Positions 26,301 to 39,300 are shown, counted from the first letter of the stretch. The stretch is DNA of 64,000 nucleotides from Pachypanchax playfairii (GCA_006937955.1 SSNP01000003.1:1393314-1457313); one strand, 5' to 3'. Made by a program: numbers and translations. Notes: a model not told the origin generated them from the sequence alone.

Positions 26301-27235
26301 CGCTGTTTGTATAGTGATTCTATCTTCTCAGATAGATGGGGAGCTATCTGCTTTGTCTGTCACACAAAGAGAGGAAATGCAGTGTGAGTGCAAGTGGATC
26401 ACTCCTCAGCACACACACACCGAGTGCCTCTATCATGATGTTCTCCAATAGACTTCCTGTGTCAACAGAAGCTTTGATTAACTGGGGACGAACCCCGTGC
26501 CTTTGTATCGTTTGGACAAAAGCAGTGCTGCTTGTAGAATTTCTGTTGAAGATGCCACGCAGAATGGGGAGGTGAAATTATGTCGTAAAAGTTAAATCAG
26601 TTGCGATGGCTTTCATCTGCTCGTTTAGGATTTTCATGGAGAAACTTTGTGTAAGAGGCCATCAGCTAGCGTAGATTAAGTACAGCTGACTGTCAGTGTA
26701 ATTGTACCTCTAACTTTCAATTATCTGCCCTCACTTCAGCCATCAGTCACTTTCCTCCTGCATGATGTGCATCAGTCACCCTGTGATCGATGATCAACAT
26801 GTCAGCTGTTCCTATCACATGTGGCTACTTGTGGCAGCAAGTGGAAATTGATATTTAGTTGCTGTTGTGCTCAGCGTTTGACTGAACATGATCTCAGAGA
26901 CTTAGAGGAGTTTGTGATTAGTTGCAGGTGAGTGGCAGGGTAAGGCACCTCCCATTCACAGAGTCTCCATGTTTACCTGCTGGCTGTGAGGCTTCCTGGT
27001 GAAAAGATGGCCAGTGCAACAGAGAGCCAATCAGCAAAGGCCCAAAGGTCATATTGGGACAACTTTTATTCAAACAGTAGGTGGTGATGAGCTGTACACG
27101 AGGCTATTTAATAAAGTCTGCAATTAACGGCATCTGAATCACTAAATGAGATGATCTGAGTTCTGGAAGGAAAAGGTCTTCACCCTAAAGTTAAAGATTT
27201 AGATATAGAGAACATGGATTGCACTCCCTCTTATA

Positions 27236-27295
27236 GAGGTAGACCTGGTTAGGTTGGATTAACAATGGGTTAGGTTGGGTTATGTTAATAATGGT
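27236..27295. repeat. degenerate GGTTA-like motif cluster
   Basis: Several GGTTAGG/GGGTTA-like words occur close together (GGTTAGGTTGGATTA, GGGTTAGGTTGGGTTA). They resemble the vertebrate telomere unit but are irregular in spacing. Most likely a decayed simple repeat. Confidence 0.4.
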
Positions 27296-27819
27296 AGAGG
27301 CTGGATTAAGTTGTCGTGTTTTGTGAGGTCAGGTTTGCCTTTACAGGAAGTACATTTGCTCTGCTGCAAACAGTCATAACACCACGCAGTGCAAGAACAT
27401 GGGAGATATTTAACAACAATAAACTTCTGATAAAAACCGATTTCTATCAGTCAGAATTTTTACAAAAATCTGAAAATATTTTTAATGAGTGAAGTTTCAA
27501 CTGTCAAAGTCCAAAACTGTATTGAACTAAATTATATTAACAGGAGCAACGACTTGAACCTGAGACCTCTGTTTGAAAAAGACTCAAACTCACTATTTCA
27601 GGAATGTGAGTCATTCTTTAACGTGTGTTTAGTGATCCAGTGTAACTACCTTAACTACAGGAATGTTGGATTTAGCTGTGGCTTGCCAACTAAATCCACC
27701 AACTAACTGTTCTAAATACAATTATTCGGGGCAGCGTTTGCGTTGGGAAGTCATACATTTCCTGCAGGGGTTTGCAATTGACTTTAATAATATTTTGTAC
27801 ATTTGCATGTATTTTGTGA

Positions 27820-27930
27820 ACTGGTGACCTCCACCTCTCGCCCAATGACCTTTAGCTGCACCAGCTCCGTGTGCGCCTGAACAGGAACAAGTGGGTCCAG
27901 AAAATGACTGACTGACTGACTCACTGCATG
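27820..27930 (+). mobile_element. SINE-like repeat, 3' fragment
   Basis: The sequence contains ACCTCTCGCCCAATGACC, then CAGGAACAAGTGGGTCCAG and AAAATGACTGACTGACTGA. The CCTCTCGCCCAATG block followed by a GAATAAGTGGGTA-type block and a GGATGGATGG-like tail is the 3' end of a widespread fish short repeat. A fuller copy lies at 30989. Confidence 0.6.
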
Positions 27931-30900
27931 TATTTTGTATTGTTTATCAAACTATCTGTATCTCACTCTGTTGTGTTGAGTTCAACTGATTTCTTGTTGT
28001 TAGTTGGGGTTTTTAGACTATTTTTAATCCATGTGTTTTACCTAAACCACACGACTTTGTGCCTACCTGATTTAAAGTTGCTCCAATTATTTGGCATCTA
28101 TTTAATTGGTTTTTTTTACAGTTTGAATTTCCATTAAAATGAATTTAGAATCAGAGGTTCTGGATGAGGGGTCCTCCAAACATCCTGGGAGTCTAAATGC
28201 CTGGATTTGTCCATTTAGTCATTTCTAATTAGTGTGTGTGTTTGTGTGTTGTCTGCAGAAATGTTGGTGGATTTATTCCTCACCCATAGATGGCAGCATT
28301 ACACTCTGTTGGTGTGTCTCACCTGTTTTGTTGTGGCACAGATTATTACAGGGAGATTCTCTTGTCTCTTCCTGAGAGGATCTAAACAGGTTACACACAC
28401 ATATACACACAAACTCTGGTGTTTCTTGTATAAATATTATAATCTTTCTTTTGGTTTTAATTAGAGAACCAGTTCAGATTTCAGCTGCCATCACTATTGT
28501 TAAAATGTGGTTTCAGAAGTGCAACATCCTCTTATGTCTGATTAAATGATGATATAAAACTTTATTTTGCTAGCCAGTGTTTTGCTTCTGCTTTTTTCCC
28601 CCACAGTTGTTGTTCTTTTCCGAGCAGCAGCCTTGCTGTAAAGACGTCACCTGACAGAAACTGATCATCCACCCACCTCTTTCCTGCCAGCAGAGGAGAT
28701 GACGGGTTTCCCAAATGTGCTATCAGTTTAAAATATTCTTGAAACGTTTGCTGAGCATCAGATTCAAGCAACATTATAAAACCAGCCTCCCTGACCACAT
28801 CACATGGTTCCTTCCGCTAACATCTTTCTCCACTGTGCACCAACAGGAACAATCACTTCTCAGATTTCGCTGTTGACCGATGATAAATTAAATGTATCAT
28901 AGTGTGAAACTAAAACTTCTTCTATCAGGTGATACTTCTTTCTGATGGTTTTAGTGGAACTTACATGTGATGGATGCATTGTGGTTGCTATCACATGACC
29001 TCAAATAAATAAATAACCTCAGACATTTTATATCCATACACAAATTGCACTGTTATCTGGCCCATATTACGTTCTATAGATTCTAATTCAAACAACATCT
29101 TTATGTCTTTAAGCAGAGCTCAACTGCAGAACATTAAAATCTTCCCAGACTGACTGAGTGGAACGCGCACCGTCCCACAGCTTTAATAAACTGGGTCACG
29201 CAAACTGTTCTACAAATTTCTCGACATTTTGTTTACTGTCACGACCCATGAAATTGATTCTTTTTATCTTTGTGTTTGAGAGTGTTTTCACGGCGTGACA
29301 CAGGTCGACCCCCCCCCCCGTCCCCGTCCCTTGGAGCTTCAGCCTTACAGTACCTGGTATGTCTGTGTTGTGTGTGAGATACTCATTTCATGCTTCATTT
29401 GTCACCTCACAAGCTCCTTTAATGAACAAGACCCTTTGTAGTTGCCGTCTCTCTGACAACTCAATGTGTGTTTGTGTGTGTACGTGTGTGAGACAACTTG
29501 TCATCTTTGATGCATCCTGCACATCTGCATCAAAACTCCACGTCTTCTGTGAGGGGAAAAAAAAACAAACAAACAATGTCAAACTCATTACCAACTTCAG
29601 TGCCGCTCGTTCGGGGATCAGAAGTCGTTCCATCAATAAATCAGTGATGCTGATTGTTGTCGGACTGCGTGAGAATGGATTTTTGAATTGGAGCTCTTGT
29701 GGATTTTATATGAATGTAATCACGAGAGACAGCTGGAGTCCTATTTTTCCTGCTTGTTATGTGCCCGTCCATTTGTCTGTCTATCAATCCACCAGCCTGT
29801 CCCTGCAGAAAAAAAAAAAGGAAAGAAATAAAATTGCTCTAGGGCAGAGTTCATCTCCTGTCTGCCCATAATGCACCTGTTATGGGAGAGCGAGCAAAAC
29901 CCTAAGGCTCTAACGAGGCAAAGTCCATCTTTTCCACGCAGCCTCTCCTTTTCCAGCAAGAAAACTCGACTACCGCAACATTCTTTCAAGCGTTTTTGTC
30001 GAAACATTGTTCGTGAAATTGGTCCCTTTTTATGACTAGGCGCTGAGAGAGATACATAAAAGGGAAGTTGACATAAACATGCCCAACAATTATGGGTTTA
30101 ATGGCAATGCAGATGTTTTTAAAAAATGTATTTCTGACTTGTTTGATGAACCAAAGTGGAGATGAAAAGGATCTCACAGTAGTCAGTATTATTTTCCTCT
30201 TTGTGCTCCTCTCACCATTAAAAAGCACTTCCCTTGGAGCCTAACATTAAATTCTGAGTTTATTTTCCCACTCAGACAGCATGAAGGAGTGTTATATGTT
30301 GTGTTATTAAAAGGGAGGGAGCTCAGACAGTGACTAATCTATTTCCTTTCACACACTGCAGCCAGTAATCACTGTTCTATGGAGCTGCTCACTCATCCAT
30401 TCATAATGTTATCAAGGCACATTATCTGTGCGTTTGTGCTGCCGTTCGCTTGTGTGTCACTCTGCTCGTGTGACTTTTGTTGTATTTTAGGGGTTTTTGA
30501 AGGCTGTTGAAAGACTTTGTGTGTGTGTAGGTTTTTTTTTTTGAGTTGTAGTGGATGTGTGTGTCCACACCTCTGAGTTTTAGCCCCACTGGCTGCAGAT
30601 CTATATGTACTAATTTTCCCTGCAGCCGGTGACTCACTCCCACCTTGTCAACCAGTGGAGGTTACACGTTAATGTGTGAACTTTGCCCCTGAAAGGCACA
30701 TGTAGCTTTCTGCTGGAACAAACAAAACACAGATACACAGCTGATGGGAAACTATAGATGGTCAGTGTGAACATAATTTTTTAAAAACAAACAAAAGAAA
30801 AGAAATGTGGAAAAATGATTTGCTTATTTCTATAATCAGTCAAAATATTGAAACCATAAAAGTTCTGCAATTTTCAGATGTTTCCCTCCACCATCTTTTG

Positions 30901-30988
30901 TGTTCTCAGGCCCAGAGGTGATGCTCCATGTCTGGATCTTTTCCATCTCTGTGTATATGTTTTATTTATGTTAAAAAAAACTGTGATT
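27931..30988. other. intergenic, nothing recognised
   Basis: AT-rich sequence with a C run at 29309-29319 and a 170-codon plus-strand open frame from 29359. That frame crosses a GT-rich stretch and an A run and shows no domain, so it is not called as a gene. Confidence 0.5.
29309..29319. repeat. C homopolymer
   Basis: A run of about 11 C residues followed by further short C runs. Confidence 0.85.
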
Positions 30989-31263
30989 TGGGTTGCATGG
31001 AGGTGAAGTTGTAAACATTGTTGTCTGGTAGTAAGAAGGTTTTGGGTTTTACTCCCAGTCGAGAGTTTGTTAGGTTAATTAGTGACTATAAATTGGCCCC
31101 AGGTAGGAGTGTGTGTGTGAATGGTTGTTTGTCTTTATGTGGTCCTGTGACAGATTGATGACCTGTCCAGAACGTAACCCCTCCTCTCGCCCCAAGGTGA
31201 ACTGGAGATAGAAATCAGGTCCCCGTGACCCTGCACAGAAACAAGAGGGATAAACATGGATGG
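30989..31263 (+). mobile_element. tRNA-derived SINE-like repeat
   Basis: A decayed copy of a common fish short repeat. A GGTTTTACTCCCAG segment stands where RNA polymerase III box B (GGTTCGANTCC) would be. It is followed by TTAGGTTAATTAGTGACT, ATAAATTGGCCCCAGGTA, GAATGGTTGTTTGTCT, CTCCTCTCGCCCCAAGGTG and a GGATAAACATGGATGGG tail. The order of blocks matches the family; part of the middle is deleted. The 27820 fragment shares the 3' part. Confidence 0.7.
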
Positions 31264-31414
31264 GTAAGTGGAATCCTCTCTGAATCCTCTAAATTCTTTA
31301 ATGATATTTTGATCAAAACCGAAGAATAAGAAACAGTGTTCTTGAACTGAATAAACACTTAAAATCTATGATATAATACAATACGTTACATGATCAGTTA
31401 AAGTTATGAAATAA

Positions 31415-31636
31415 TAATAAATTATACTTCATTGATCCCTCTTGGGGAAATTATGTCTCTGCATTTACCCATCCTCATCTGTGAGGAGCAGAGGGCAGCC
31501 ATCTTTTACAGCACCTGAGCAGCTGCAGGGTTCAGTATCTTGCCCAAAGGTACTTTGTCACACCACCTGGGATTGAACCTTGATATTTTGATCGAAGGAC
31601 AATCTCCTTCTTGATACTGCTATGACCGCCCGCCAA
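31415..31636 (-). mobile_element. second SINE-like family, reversed
   Basis: On the minus strand, the sequence starts near GGGCGGTCATAGCAG and has a box B-like GGTTCAATCCCAGG. It ends with the TTTCCCCAAGAGGGATCAATGAAG block typical of a common fish repeat, which on the plus strand reads CATTGATCCCTCTTGGGG. Box A-like and box B-like words in the right order suggest a tRNA-derived SINE transcribed from the minus strand. Confidence 0.65.
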
Positions 31637-31782
31637 TGTCAAACAATGTCTATTAGGTTGCAGGACAGAAAGGAGACGTCTGTGTCAAAGTGGAAACTTT
31701 AAATCCACAACGATGAAACAACTAAATGTAAGGAGTCCTTTTTTGTTCTGTTTTGAAAGTCTGGTGCTGTTTGTTGTTTTTT

Positions 31783-31985
31783 ACCTCCACCAGGACGTCA
31801 TGTTTTCACCAGAGTTTGTTAGCAAGAAAAACAAAGTTTAGGATGGATTTTGATGACAATTTCAGGAAAGATGAGAAATGGTCCACAGAAGAAGTGAGTA
31901 GATTTGGGGGGGATCTGGATCACCATCCTGATCCAAGAATGTTTTTAAGGATTTTTCATCATTGTCAGGAGTTCAAGAATTAAAA
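31783..31985. mobile_element. old dispersed repeat with fish-wide core
   Basis: The segment begins CCTCCACCAGGACGTCATG, then TTTTCACCAGAGTTTGTTAG, GGATGGATTTTGATGACAAT, TTCAGGAAAGATG and GGGGATCTGGATCACCATC, and ends near AAGGATTTTTCATCATTG. These blocks, in this order, match a widespread fish repeat whose ends are complementary CCTCCGCC/GGCGGAGG words. The right-hand end seems lost here. The 76-codon frame over it is not a gene. Confidence 0.6.
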
Positions 31986-32158
31986 ATGAGAATAAAATAA
32001 TCTTGAAGGAGAACATCATGATGATTCAGTAGGTTAAATCAGACTTTTATGAAACTGCTGTTCTTTCAACATCCTTAAACACTTTGTTACAAATGCAACA
32101 TAATTCAGCCTCATCAAACATGATTCAAACAACATCATAATGTCTGTAACAATGAGCC

Positions 32159-32160
<2 letters not shown>

Positions 32161-32194
<34 letters not shown>
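32161..32194. repeat. AC microsatellite
   Basis: An uninterrupted AC tract of about 34 bases. Confidence 0.95.
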
Positions 32195-32196
<2 letters not shown>

Positions 32197-33569
32197 TTTT
32201 AAAACTCTGCTGTGGTATTTGTCATCCCAGTCAGGCTCTGATCCCTGTGGGAGTGTTAGGACCCCAGCTTCCACCTCCAGGTGAATCCACCTCTGTTTTA
32301 CTGCCCTCAGTCTGCTTCCACCAACAGCTGTCATCACCCATCAGGTGTCAGGGCACACTGCACCACAGGATATATTCACATTCGGTCTCTGACCTTTTCT
32401 CTCACCAATATATAGACATGATGTAGAGCGGTCGGTAATCATTTCCCCTTGAATTTCTGCTGTTTTTGATAAGCAGCTACCAGACAGACACGCTGAAAGC
32501 AAGTTGTGTTGATCAGCTGGAAGCTCAGATAAGCGTGTCGGCTGCAGGTAAGACAAGAGTGTGTAGTCATGCAACTAAAGATGTTTGGATCAACGAATGA
32601 ATGTAACATCTGCTATAATTTATCATTTTTAATGCAGATGTTTCTAATTTGGATAGTTTAGATGTTGATATCTTGATTCTGTATATTATATCAAGTGCCT
32701 ATATGATTGTTTAGTGACAAACATTTCTGACTGATATAAACCCTGAACGTTGTGATTATTTTACTGACAAACAATGTGTTTGAAATTTAGTTTTTTTTGC
32801 AGCTACACCACAGATTAAATTTCAGCAGCTACAGCATTTTGAAATTTTACCTGCTGGTGTATCATTGGTTAGTCTAAGCTTGACATTCAGATTTTGGGAG
32901 ACAAAACCTATTTCAAACAGAGGGTGCAGCGAGCAGCTCTTAGTTAAAATGGAGAAATATTTTTGGGGCCGGTGAGTCACGCGGCACTGCTTCTCCTACA
33001 GCTTCCCTCTGTGTGCTCTGAAAAGCAGCCCATATGCTTTGCCTCATTCCCTTCTCACCGGGGACTCCTCTCTGTCTGACTGCAGGGGAAATTGACCTGT
33101 GAGTAAAGTGAGCTTTTTTTTTTTTCTTGGAATGGTTATTTATTGAACTGGTGGAGAGGAGATTTGATGATCACTGACAGCTTCACAAACAGATACAGGC
33201 TCACAAAAATGCATGTTTTCCTTTAGTGGAAAGTTTGAAGGTAATTTCAAGCAATAAATCTAGGATCCAAATGTATTTATTTATGCATGTATAAAATTAG
33301 TATTTTGCTTTGGGATTTTTCTTACATCCTGGATCTTCTTGCCTTTCGAGCTTCCTGCAGGTGTAATGTGATCCAGTCTGTTTCTCAGCTTGTGTAATAG
33401 TTTTTATCTGCTGCTATTGATTTGATGACATGTTGCAGTTGTCAGGAGCAGAGACCCAGTCAAAACTTGAAAAAAAGAGAACGTAAAAGCAAAAGAGGCT
33501 AATATTATTTGTAACTTCTCCCATGTCCAGACTTCCTGGTTCCATGGCGAATCAAATGTGAGTCTTTAA

Positions 33570-34710
33570 AGAGGCCCTTCCTTTAAAAACGTTTTTTTTT
33601 TTAGGTTTCTGTTGAATATTTTAGCTCCACCGGTGTTCTTACTTTCATAGAGGGTTTGAAAACAGGTCAACAACTTCTCTTTCAGTTTTAATTTCTCAAA
33701 CTACGCAGGTGGCGATAAAACCCGAGTTCGAACGGCCTGTATTTTTTTCTTCACAATTCCTTTGCTCATTAGTATTAATCAGCTCCCGCAGTTGAAACCA
33801 TGCCTAGCATGCTGCTGGCTAAAAGCTGTAGCATAAGACGTCGCAAACTGGAAGACACGACGTCTGACGTTGCCATGCGCAGCGGGGCCGGAAACAGTAT
33901 TCTTTGCTCTCAAAGGCTAGTTTGTTAGTCTGAGTCCAGCAAATTTGAATAATGAATATTTGGGGTGTAACGGTTCACGGGAATATGTTGAACCGTTCAG
34001 TTCGGTCCCCTTGCGTACTGTTTTGGTTTTTTTTTTTTATACGTTTATTTTAGTGTGATATTAAGTGCAGCGGAAGTAAGTTTCCAGACAAGTTTCCGTA
34101 CAAACGCTGTATAAACAAACACAATGAAGTAAATACATGAGCTGAGGGGTGTAACAGAACACGCATTCATACGAAGCATTTCTGTACTGGGCTGTTAGTA
34201 TAGTGCAGATGCTTACCGATCCGATTACTACAGGCTTGTTTTCCGCATGGAGCATCTTCAGGGGTGGATTGCACGTTTGTTGTCACCACCGGACTCCCGC
34301 GTGAGGTTTTTTTTTTTGTCTAGCAGACGTCATGGCTGATGTAAACAAGCCGGAGCTTGAACATCCTCCTTTATCTATAAGGTCTCCTGTTTGTTAGGTT
34401 AAGCAGTATTCTATTTCTTGTTTCATTTTTATAAGAAAATATATAAACCGTTGTTTACAAAAGTTAAAAATAAAAAAAAAGCAATTAAGATACGTACCGA
34501 ACCGTGATTTTTGTGTACCGTTACACCCTTAATGAACATTAATGAGTTGCTGCCAAAGCCTGACGAAACCAGTTGAATTTTAACGCAGACAGATTGAAAG
34601 GTCTGTTAATCTGTGTTTCCTGACGTTTTTTAGATATAAAATGTTTCATATTACTGGTTAATACTTAAGAAATAACCACAAAGTCCTGAAATTTGTATGA
34701 ACTGTCTTCT
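33570..34710. mobile_element. TTAA-flanked MITE, copy B (split by hAT)
   Basis: The left half (33570-33959) and right half (34532-34710) match copy A in order and orientation, from AGAGGCCCTTCC to the TGTCTTCT end. TTAA lies on both sides (33566-33569 and 34711-34714). A 572-bp unrelated hAT element is inserted at the point where copy A reads AATGAATATTAATGAG. The right terminal repeat has drifted. The interruption shows the MITE was already here when the hAT element moved. Confidence 0.8.
33960..34531. mobile_element. nested non-autonomous hAT element
   Basis: The 572-bp insert starts TTGGGGTGTAACGGTTCAC and ends with the near-complement GTGTACCGTTACACCCTTA. It is flanked by ATGAATAT (33952-33959) and ATGAACAT (34532-34539), an 8-bp target duplication with one change. 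Removing the insert and one duplicate restores the sequence found in MITE copy A. Eight-base duplications and GGTGTAACGG-type ends point to the hAT superfamily. No transposase frame is present; the 64-codon minus-strand frame inside is not recognisable. Confidence 0.85.
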
Positions 34711-35264
34711 TTAAGGCTGCCAAGTCTTCAACACAAGCAGTAGCAATTCAACAATGACCAGCAGTAAAGATTAAAAGAAGCAGCTCTGAGTAGTAAACCT
34801 AAGAAACCACAGCATCATTACCAAAAATTGAACAAATACAAGAGAAACAAAACAAGGATCAACATTGGAACTGGCAACCCAGCAGGGAGGAGAGGGGGTG
34901 AGTGGCTGAAAATGGACAGGTTTGTTTTTCAATGAACTGCAGGACTTTGATTTGACAACAAGGTCTAATTTTGACATATTTCAGTGATTTTATACTTCAG
35001 AATTTACCAAACCAAAGTTTCATACTGAGTTTTTATCTCCCATGAGAATCATCTGTCACCAAAAAACAAGCTTTGGGACAGAAACACAACACATTTAATC
35101 AGTTACAGAAACAAGATTGTTTTGAGTTAAGCACATTCAAATAGCACACTAGCTCATCGTGGTATTAAAACCTTTCATTTGAAGGTTAGTTTTTATTCAA
35201 CTCATATTCAGTTTTGGGTCTCCACCAAATATTTGTCTCCTCAGTTGGTTAAAGAGCAGTATGT

Positions 35265-35560
35265 GTCTTACTTTTCCTGTCTGCAGCATGTTTTCATTTC
35301 CACCCACCAGATATCCTCAGACTCTTCTCAGTCATCTGACTCATACACCCACCTCACCTTTTTCCGGTTCCACAGTTAATCCCTGCTGTATTTATACCTG
35401 ACAGCTAAACCTTGTTCCTTGCCTGGCTGTCATACACACATGTATTTTATTTTTTCTTCTGTTGTTGGTGGATTTTTGTCGTCTCGTTCCTGCTTAGCTG
35501 CCTTCCTGCTTGTAAGCCCCAAATTAAAAAAAAAAAAGTACCACCAATATAGTTTCCACC
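35265..35560 (+). mobile_element. possible dispersed T-rich repeat
   Basis: The plus strand is pyrimidine-rich, with CCACCTCACC, CCCTGCTGTATTTATACCTG, CTTGTTCCTTGCCTGGCTG and a terminal A run (AAATTAAAAAAAAAAAAG). The layout (CACCTG-type words, a TATTTATACC word, then an A tail) matches a common class of fish non-coding repeats related to the one at 46885. Confidence 0.4.
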
Positions 35561-36004
35561 TGCCTGGGACGCGTCTGTTCATGTAGATTGTCCTTCCTCT
35601 TCTCTTCATGTGAAACATATAATTACATATCTTTAATTCTTGGTACTATATGAGTCTTTGACTAAACTTACACAAATAAAATATGCAACTAAAACTCCCG
35701 ATGATTATACGTTGTAAGAAAATAGATTCTTGAGGTGGTAATGGTGAACACCCTCTGCAGAGCTGCAGAACCCTTGAGAATTGATTCATTATTCTCTGTG
35801 GGTTTGTCTCACTCATGAAGCCTGTTGTCATTGTTGTATTTTGGGTAATTGAGGGTTTTATTTTCATCTAGGAGGCTCCACGTTACACTGAGGTTGTGTT
35901 TTATGTGCAGAAACCCTAAAGATGGGTTCACTAATCTTTAAAATCCCATCTCAGCTATTTGCTGTCAACCTAACTAAATATGAAATAACCTATTAAATGC
36001 AAGT

Positions 36005-36330
36005 TATGATATTGTATGTATAGCGTGGACCCAAGGTGCAGGCATGGAGCGTAAATACAAGAATTTGAATAATGAGAATCCAATAAAAGAAAACGAGCTG
36101 AAACAAGAATAAACTGGTAAAATGGAACTAGAATATGTGAGAGCAGACAGAAAGAAACTAAACACTCCTGGAAAACAGAGACAGAGTTAAAGCAAAATAC
36201 TGAAAGCTAACAACGGATATGACTAACAATAGTAACTCTGATCAAGAACGAACCCCCAAATTTAACACCATGACACACGTAAAGATAAACAAACCCAAAA
36301 AGTTCTTGATCCAAACAAATCATGCTGGCC
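36005..36330 (-). mobile_element. dispersed non-coding repeat, reversed
   Basis: It opens with GCGTGGACCCAAGGTGCAGG, then AATACAAGAATTTGAATAATG and an A-rich run of ACAGAAAGAAACTAAAC-type words. Reversed, this is the same order as at 46885-47375, which ends TGCGTTTGGGTCCTACTT. The long purine/pyrimidine asymmetry and lack of coding frames fit a SINE- or MITE-like repeat common in fish. Confidence 0.5.
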
Positions 36331-39300
36331 GGATATTCAACAAGGAAAACAACATGGCTGAGGTTTTTGGAACATTTGATCACAGGCTTTTTGTTTAGCG
36401 GCTGTGGGAAATAAGAGGTTTGGTTTCAGCAGGAAACTGTAATTCATGAGAAAAGAGATTCAGGTTCTGCTAAACTGTTTATAAACTCTGCTGAATTTGT
36501 AGTTTTCACAAAATATATCTGTAAACAATCAAAAAGGTACAAATCTTGCAGGGATTCTTAATTTCCTCACAAGTTCCAACACCTCTCCATCATCAATATG
36601 TTGAAAAATTCACAAGGTTTATGTTTTATGAATACAGTCACTGAGTCGTCACACCTGGACACATCTGGAACCAGAGGGTTAAAAAGTTTGAGATGATTTT
36701 TGGATAGTGAATTACAAAGAAATCGATGCAGAATTACGACAATTTGTGACCAAACTGGGAAGAAAAAATGTCCATTTGCTATTATGTTGAATGGAATGTG
36801 ACCTTCACGCTTGCATGTCGGTGGGTTTCTAAATGAAAGTCTTAACATTTTCTTCTAATTTTTCACTTTTAACTAGTTGGCAACAGTCCAACCTGATTGG
36901 ATGCAGGTTTTAATTCCATTTTATTTTCCAGCCCTTCAGCTTGAACAAACAATTTATCCCAGATTACCAAAAACTTACCAGGTAACATCGCAATGATGCA
37001 AAAAAGTGCACCTCACAAAATGGCGCCCCCATCCCAGTGTCTCACGTTGCATAATTCAACTTCATACATGGAGACATGTATGTGCATGTGTCCTGATATG
37101 TGAAGGAAAAAAAAAAATACTGAGTCTCACCAGATTCAAGTTAAAAATGCTCCTTTAACCAACCTGAACTAAACGGACAAAAGAAGACCGAGATGCATCG
37201 AGAACATTTCATGATACCGTTCATGTAAAAACACACGACACACCCCACCCAGGCCAGCGGTCCAGATGATCTGATCCTTAGCGACGTGACCTTCACATCC
37301 TACCCATCGCCATGGAAAGACCCCCAGGTCCTTTCTTCCTGTCTCGCGCACTCACCTCCCCCTCCCTCCACTCTGCTTGTTTGGGGCCCTCCCTGCTCTG
37401 GTCTGGTACCTACTGTCACTTACTATTCACAGACAGCACATATTCACAGCAGTCCACACACAGATGCAACCAAGCATGATTAAAACGTGCGCACACAATC
37501 ATATCTCAGCATAAACAAACAGCTTTAGAGAGACGATCTGAGAGCGGTTGGTGCAGAGGAATGTGTTTGCAGTGAGATACTGACAGACTGTGTAATCTGA
37601 AGGTTTGAAACAGGATGAGATTTTAACTTAGAGATGCTGTGCATGCAACATCACTGATGTGATGCAAGTCACCAAAATATTATGAGCTGAAGCAAATTCG
37701 TTCAAAGAAAGGGTCGTAAAGTGTGTGTCCTCTAATAGATGGAGCTGTAATCAAGCCTTGGGCTGTCCTGTCCTGACACGAACTGGTCGCTCACCATCCA
37801 GACGACATGCTCGCTCTGACAGCTTCCATTATAATTCATGAGGAGAAAGCTGGCCTCCAGATTTTTACTGCCTTGATCTCACAGCCACATCTACAAAGAG
37901 CCTTGAAGCCTTCCTGCTTCACTGTAGCAGATTTCTTTTATTTTTGTTCACATTTTTGATGTTTTTCATTTGGCAAGCAGCCTAATCAGTGAATGTGCTC
38001 TGTTATTTATATGAGAGGCTCCAGCTCTATTTTTGGAGTGGTGTGCAACCTTTGACTAAGTATATCAGACCTACAGAGATTAGCTTCACTCGATTTTTGT
38101 TTTCTTAAACTTTCTGTTAAGACTAGTAGCTTTCTGACTTTTTGTACTTTTAAAGGAAGTGCAAATATACTCAGAATATTGAGTCACATTTGTTTCCATA
38201 CAGATTATCAAACACACAAAATTAGAAATGTCCCTTTGTCCCTCCAATCGATTGCACCTCCTCACAACAGTGGACACACAAAAATGTTGTTTTTGATGAG
38301 CAGCATTCACAAACATTCTCAATCTGAAAAAAGACAAACTGTCAAAGTCTCTTCCACATTTCACTCTCCTTGTACGCAGGTGTTTTCTGGTGTTGTGGCA
38401 GTATTTGACTCCATTGCTTGAGTGATAGGATGTTCGAATAGTCCGGATGGACAGTTACAAGAATTCAGCACTCAGTAACACAAACTGACTACTGAATGGT
38501 TTAAAGTTCACTTCAACAGGAAGACTGAATAAAAAAATGGACCATTTTCTGCTGTGAGTCGGTGACATAACACAGGAACTAAAAACATTTGTCCTTACTA
38601 TCTATGAACAATCAAAATAATTGACGGTTTTTAATTTTTAGGAGTGAAGAATTTGAGAAAATTGTATTTTTGTGTGTGTTTTAATAAATGGTAAATCAAA
38701 TATAAAACATTTGATATTTATTGATCCAAAACATCTAAAATAACAATGTTGCATTTGAATAATTAACCCACAATCAAGAAGTTAGTTCATAATCCTACAT
38801 TAGTTTTAACTTCTCAGAAAATATCTTTAATGGCACGCTGAACGCTGTTCAGGAGGCTGAAAATACCTTGATTTTATTTTTACAGCATAAACAAACTAAA
38901 GCTGGTTTGCTCTGGTAAAGCTGATTTTTTTAATCATCCTTGCGGCAGGTCTGATCTATTCATAACTCTAAGAAGTGAAAAGTTAGACATCATGTTGATA
39001 CTTTTCACTGCAGCCATGAAAACATCAGATTTGTGCCAGAGAGGTTTAAAAATATTCAGAGATTCTGTCTGCATAAATGGAGCATCTGAAGTAGAAACCA
39101 TCATGTGTATGTGAGGTTTCAGTGGGACTGACACACACTTCGTCACACCTGGGACAAGTTAACGCAACAACCAAAACATTTCAGTTTGTTTATTCAGGTT
39201 ATTCTGGATTTCCTTGACTGACACTTTATAAAAATATCTAAATCTTATATTTTATAAACATTTATTGGTGTGTTTTGTGGACATTTATTGAATTGTAGTG

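Larger units (their letters stand above)
15611..27235. other. intergenic, mostly featureless
   Basis: Long AT-rich stretch with microsatellites at 16135 and C-runs at 20354. Several blocks (21820-21910, 22160-22330, 26130-26230) look single-copy and could be conserved non-coding elements, but conservation cannot be seen from one sequence. No exon or RNA gene was recognised. Confidence 0.5.

Noticed and set aside
28562..28798. 78-codon minus-strand open frame
   Set aside because: Protein-like at first sight, but no domain and no splice context were found.
29359..29871. 170-codon plus-strand open frame
   Set aside because: It includes a GT-rich cysteine/valine stretch and a lysine run from poly-A, with no domain and no splice context.
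33085..33107. Possible 13-base micro-exon between CTGACTGCAG and GTGAGTAAAG
   Set aside because: Acceptor-like and donor-like words this close are expected by chance, and there is no gene context.
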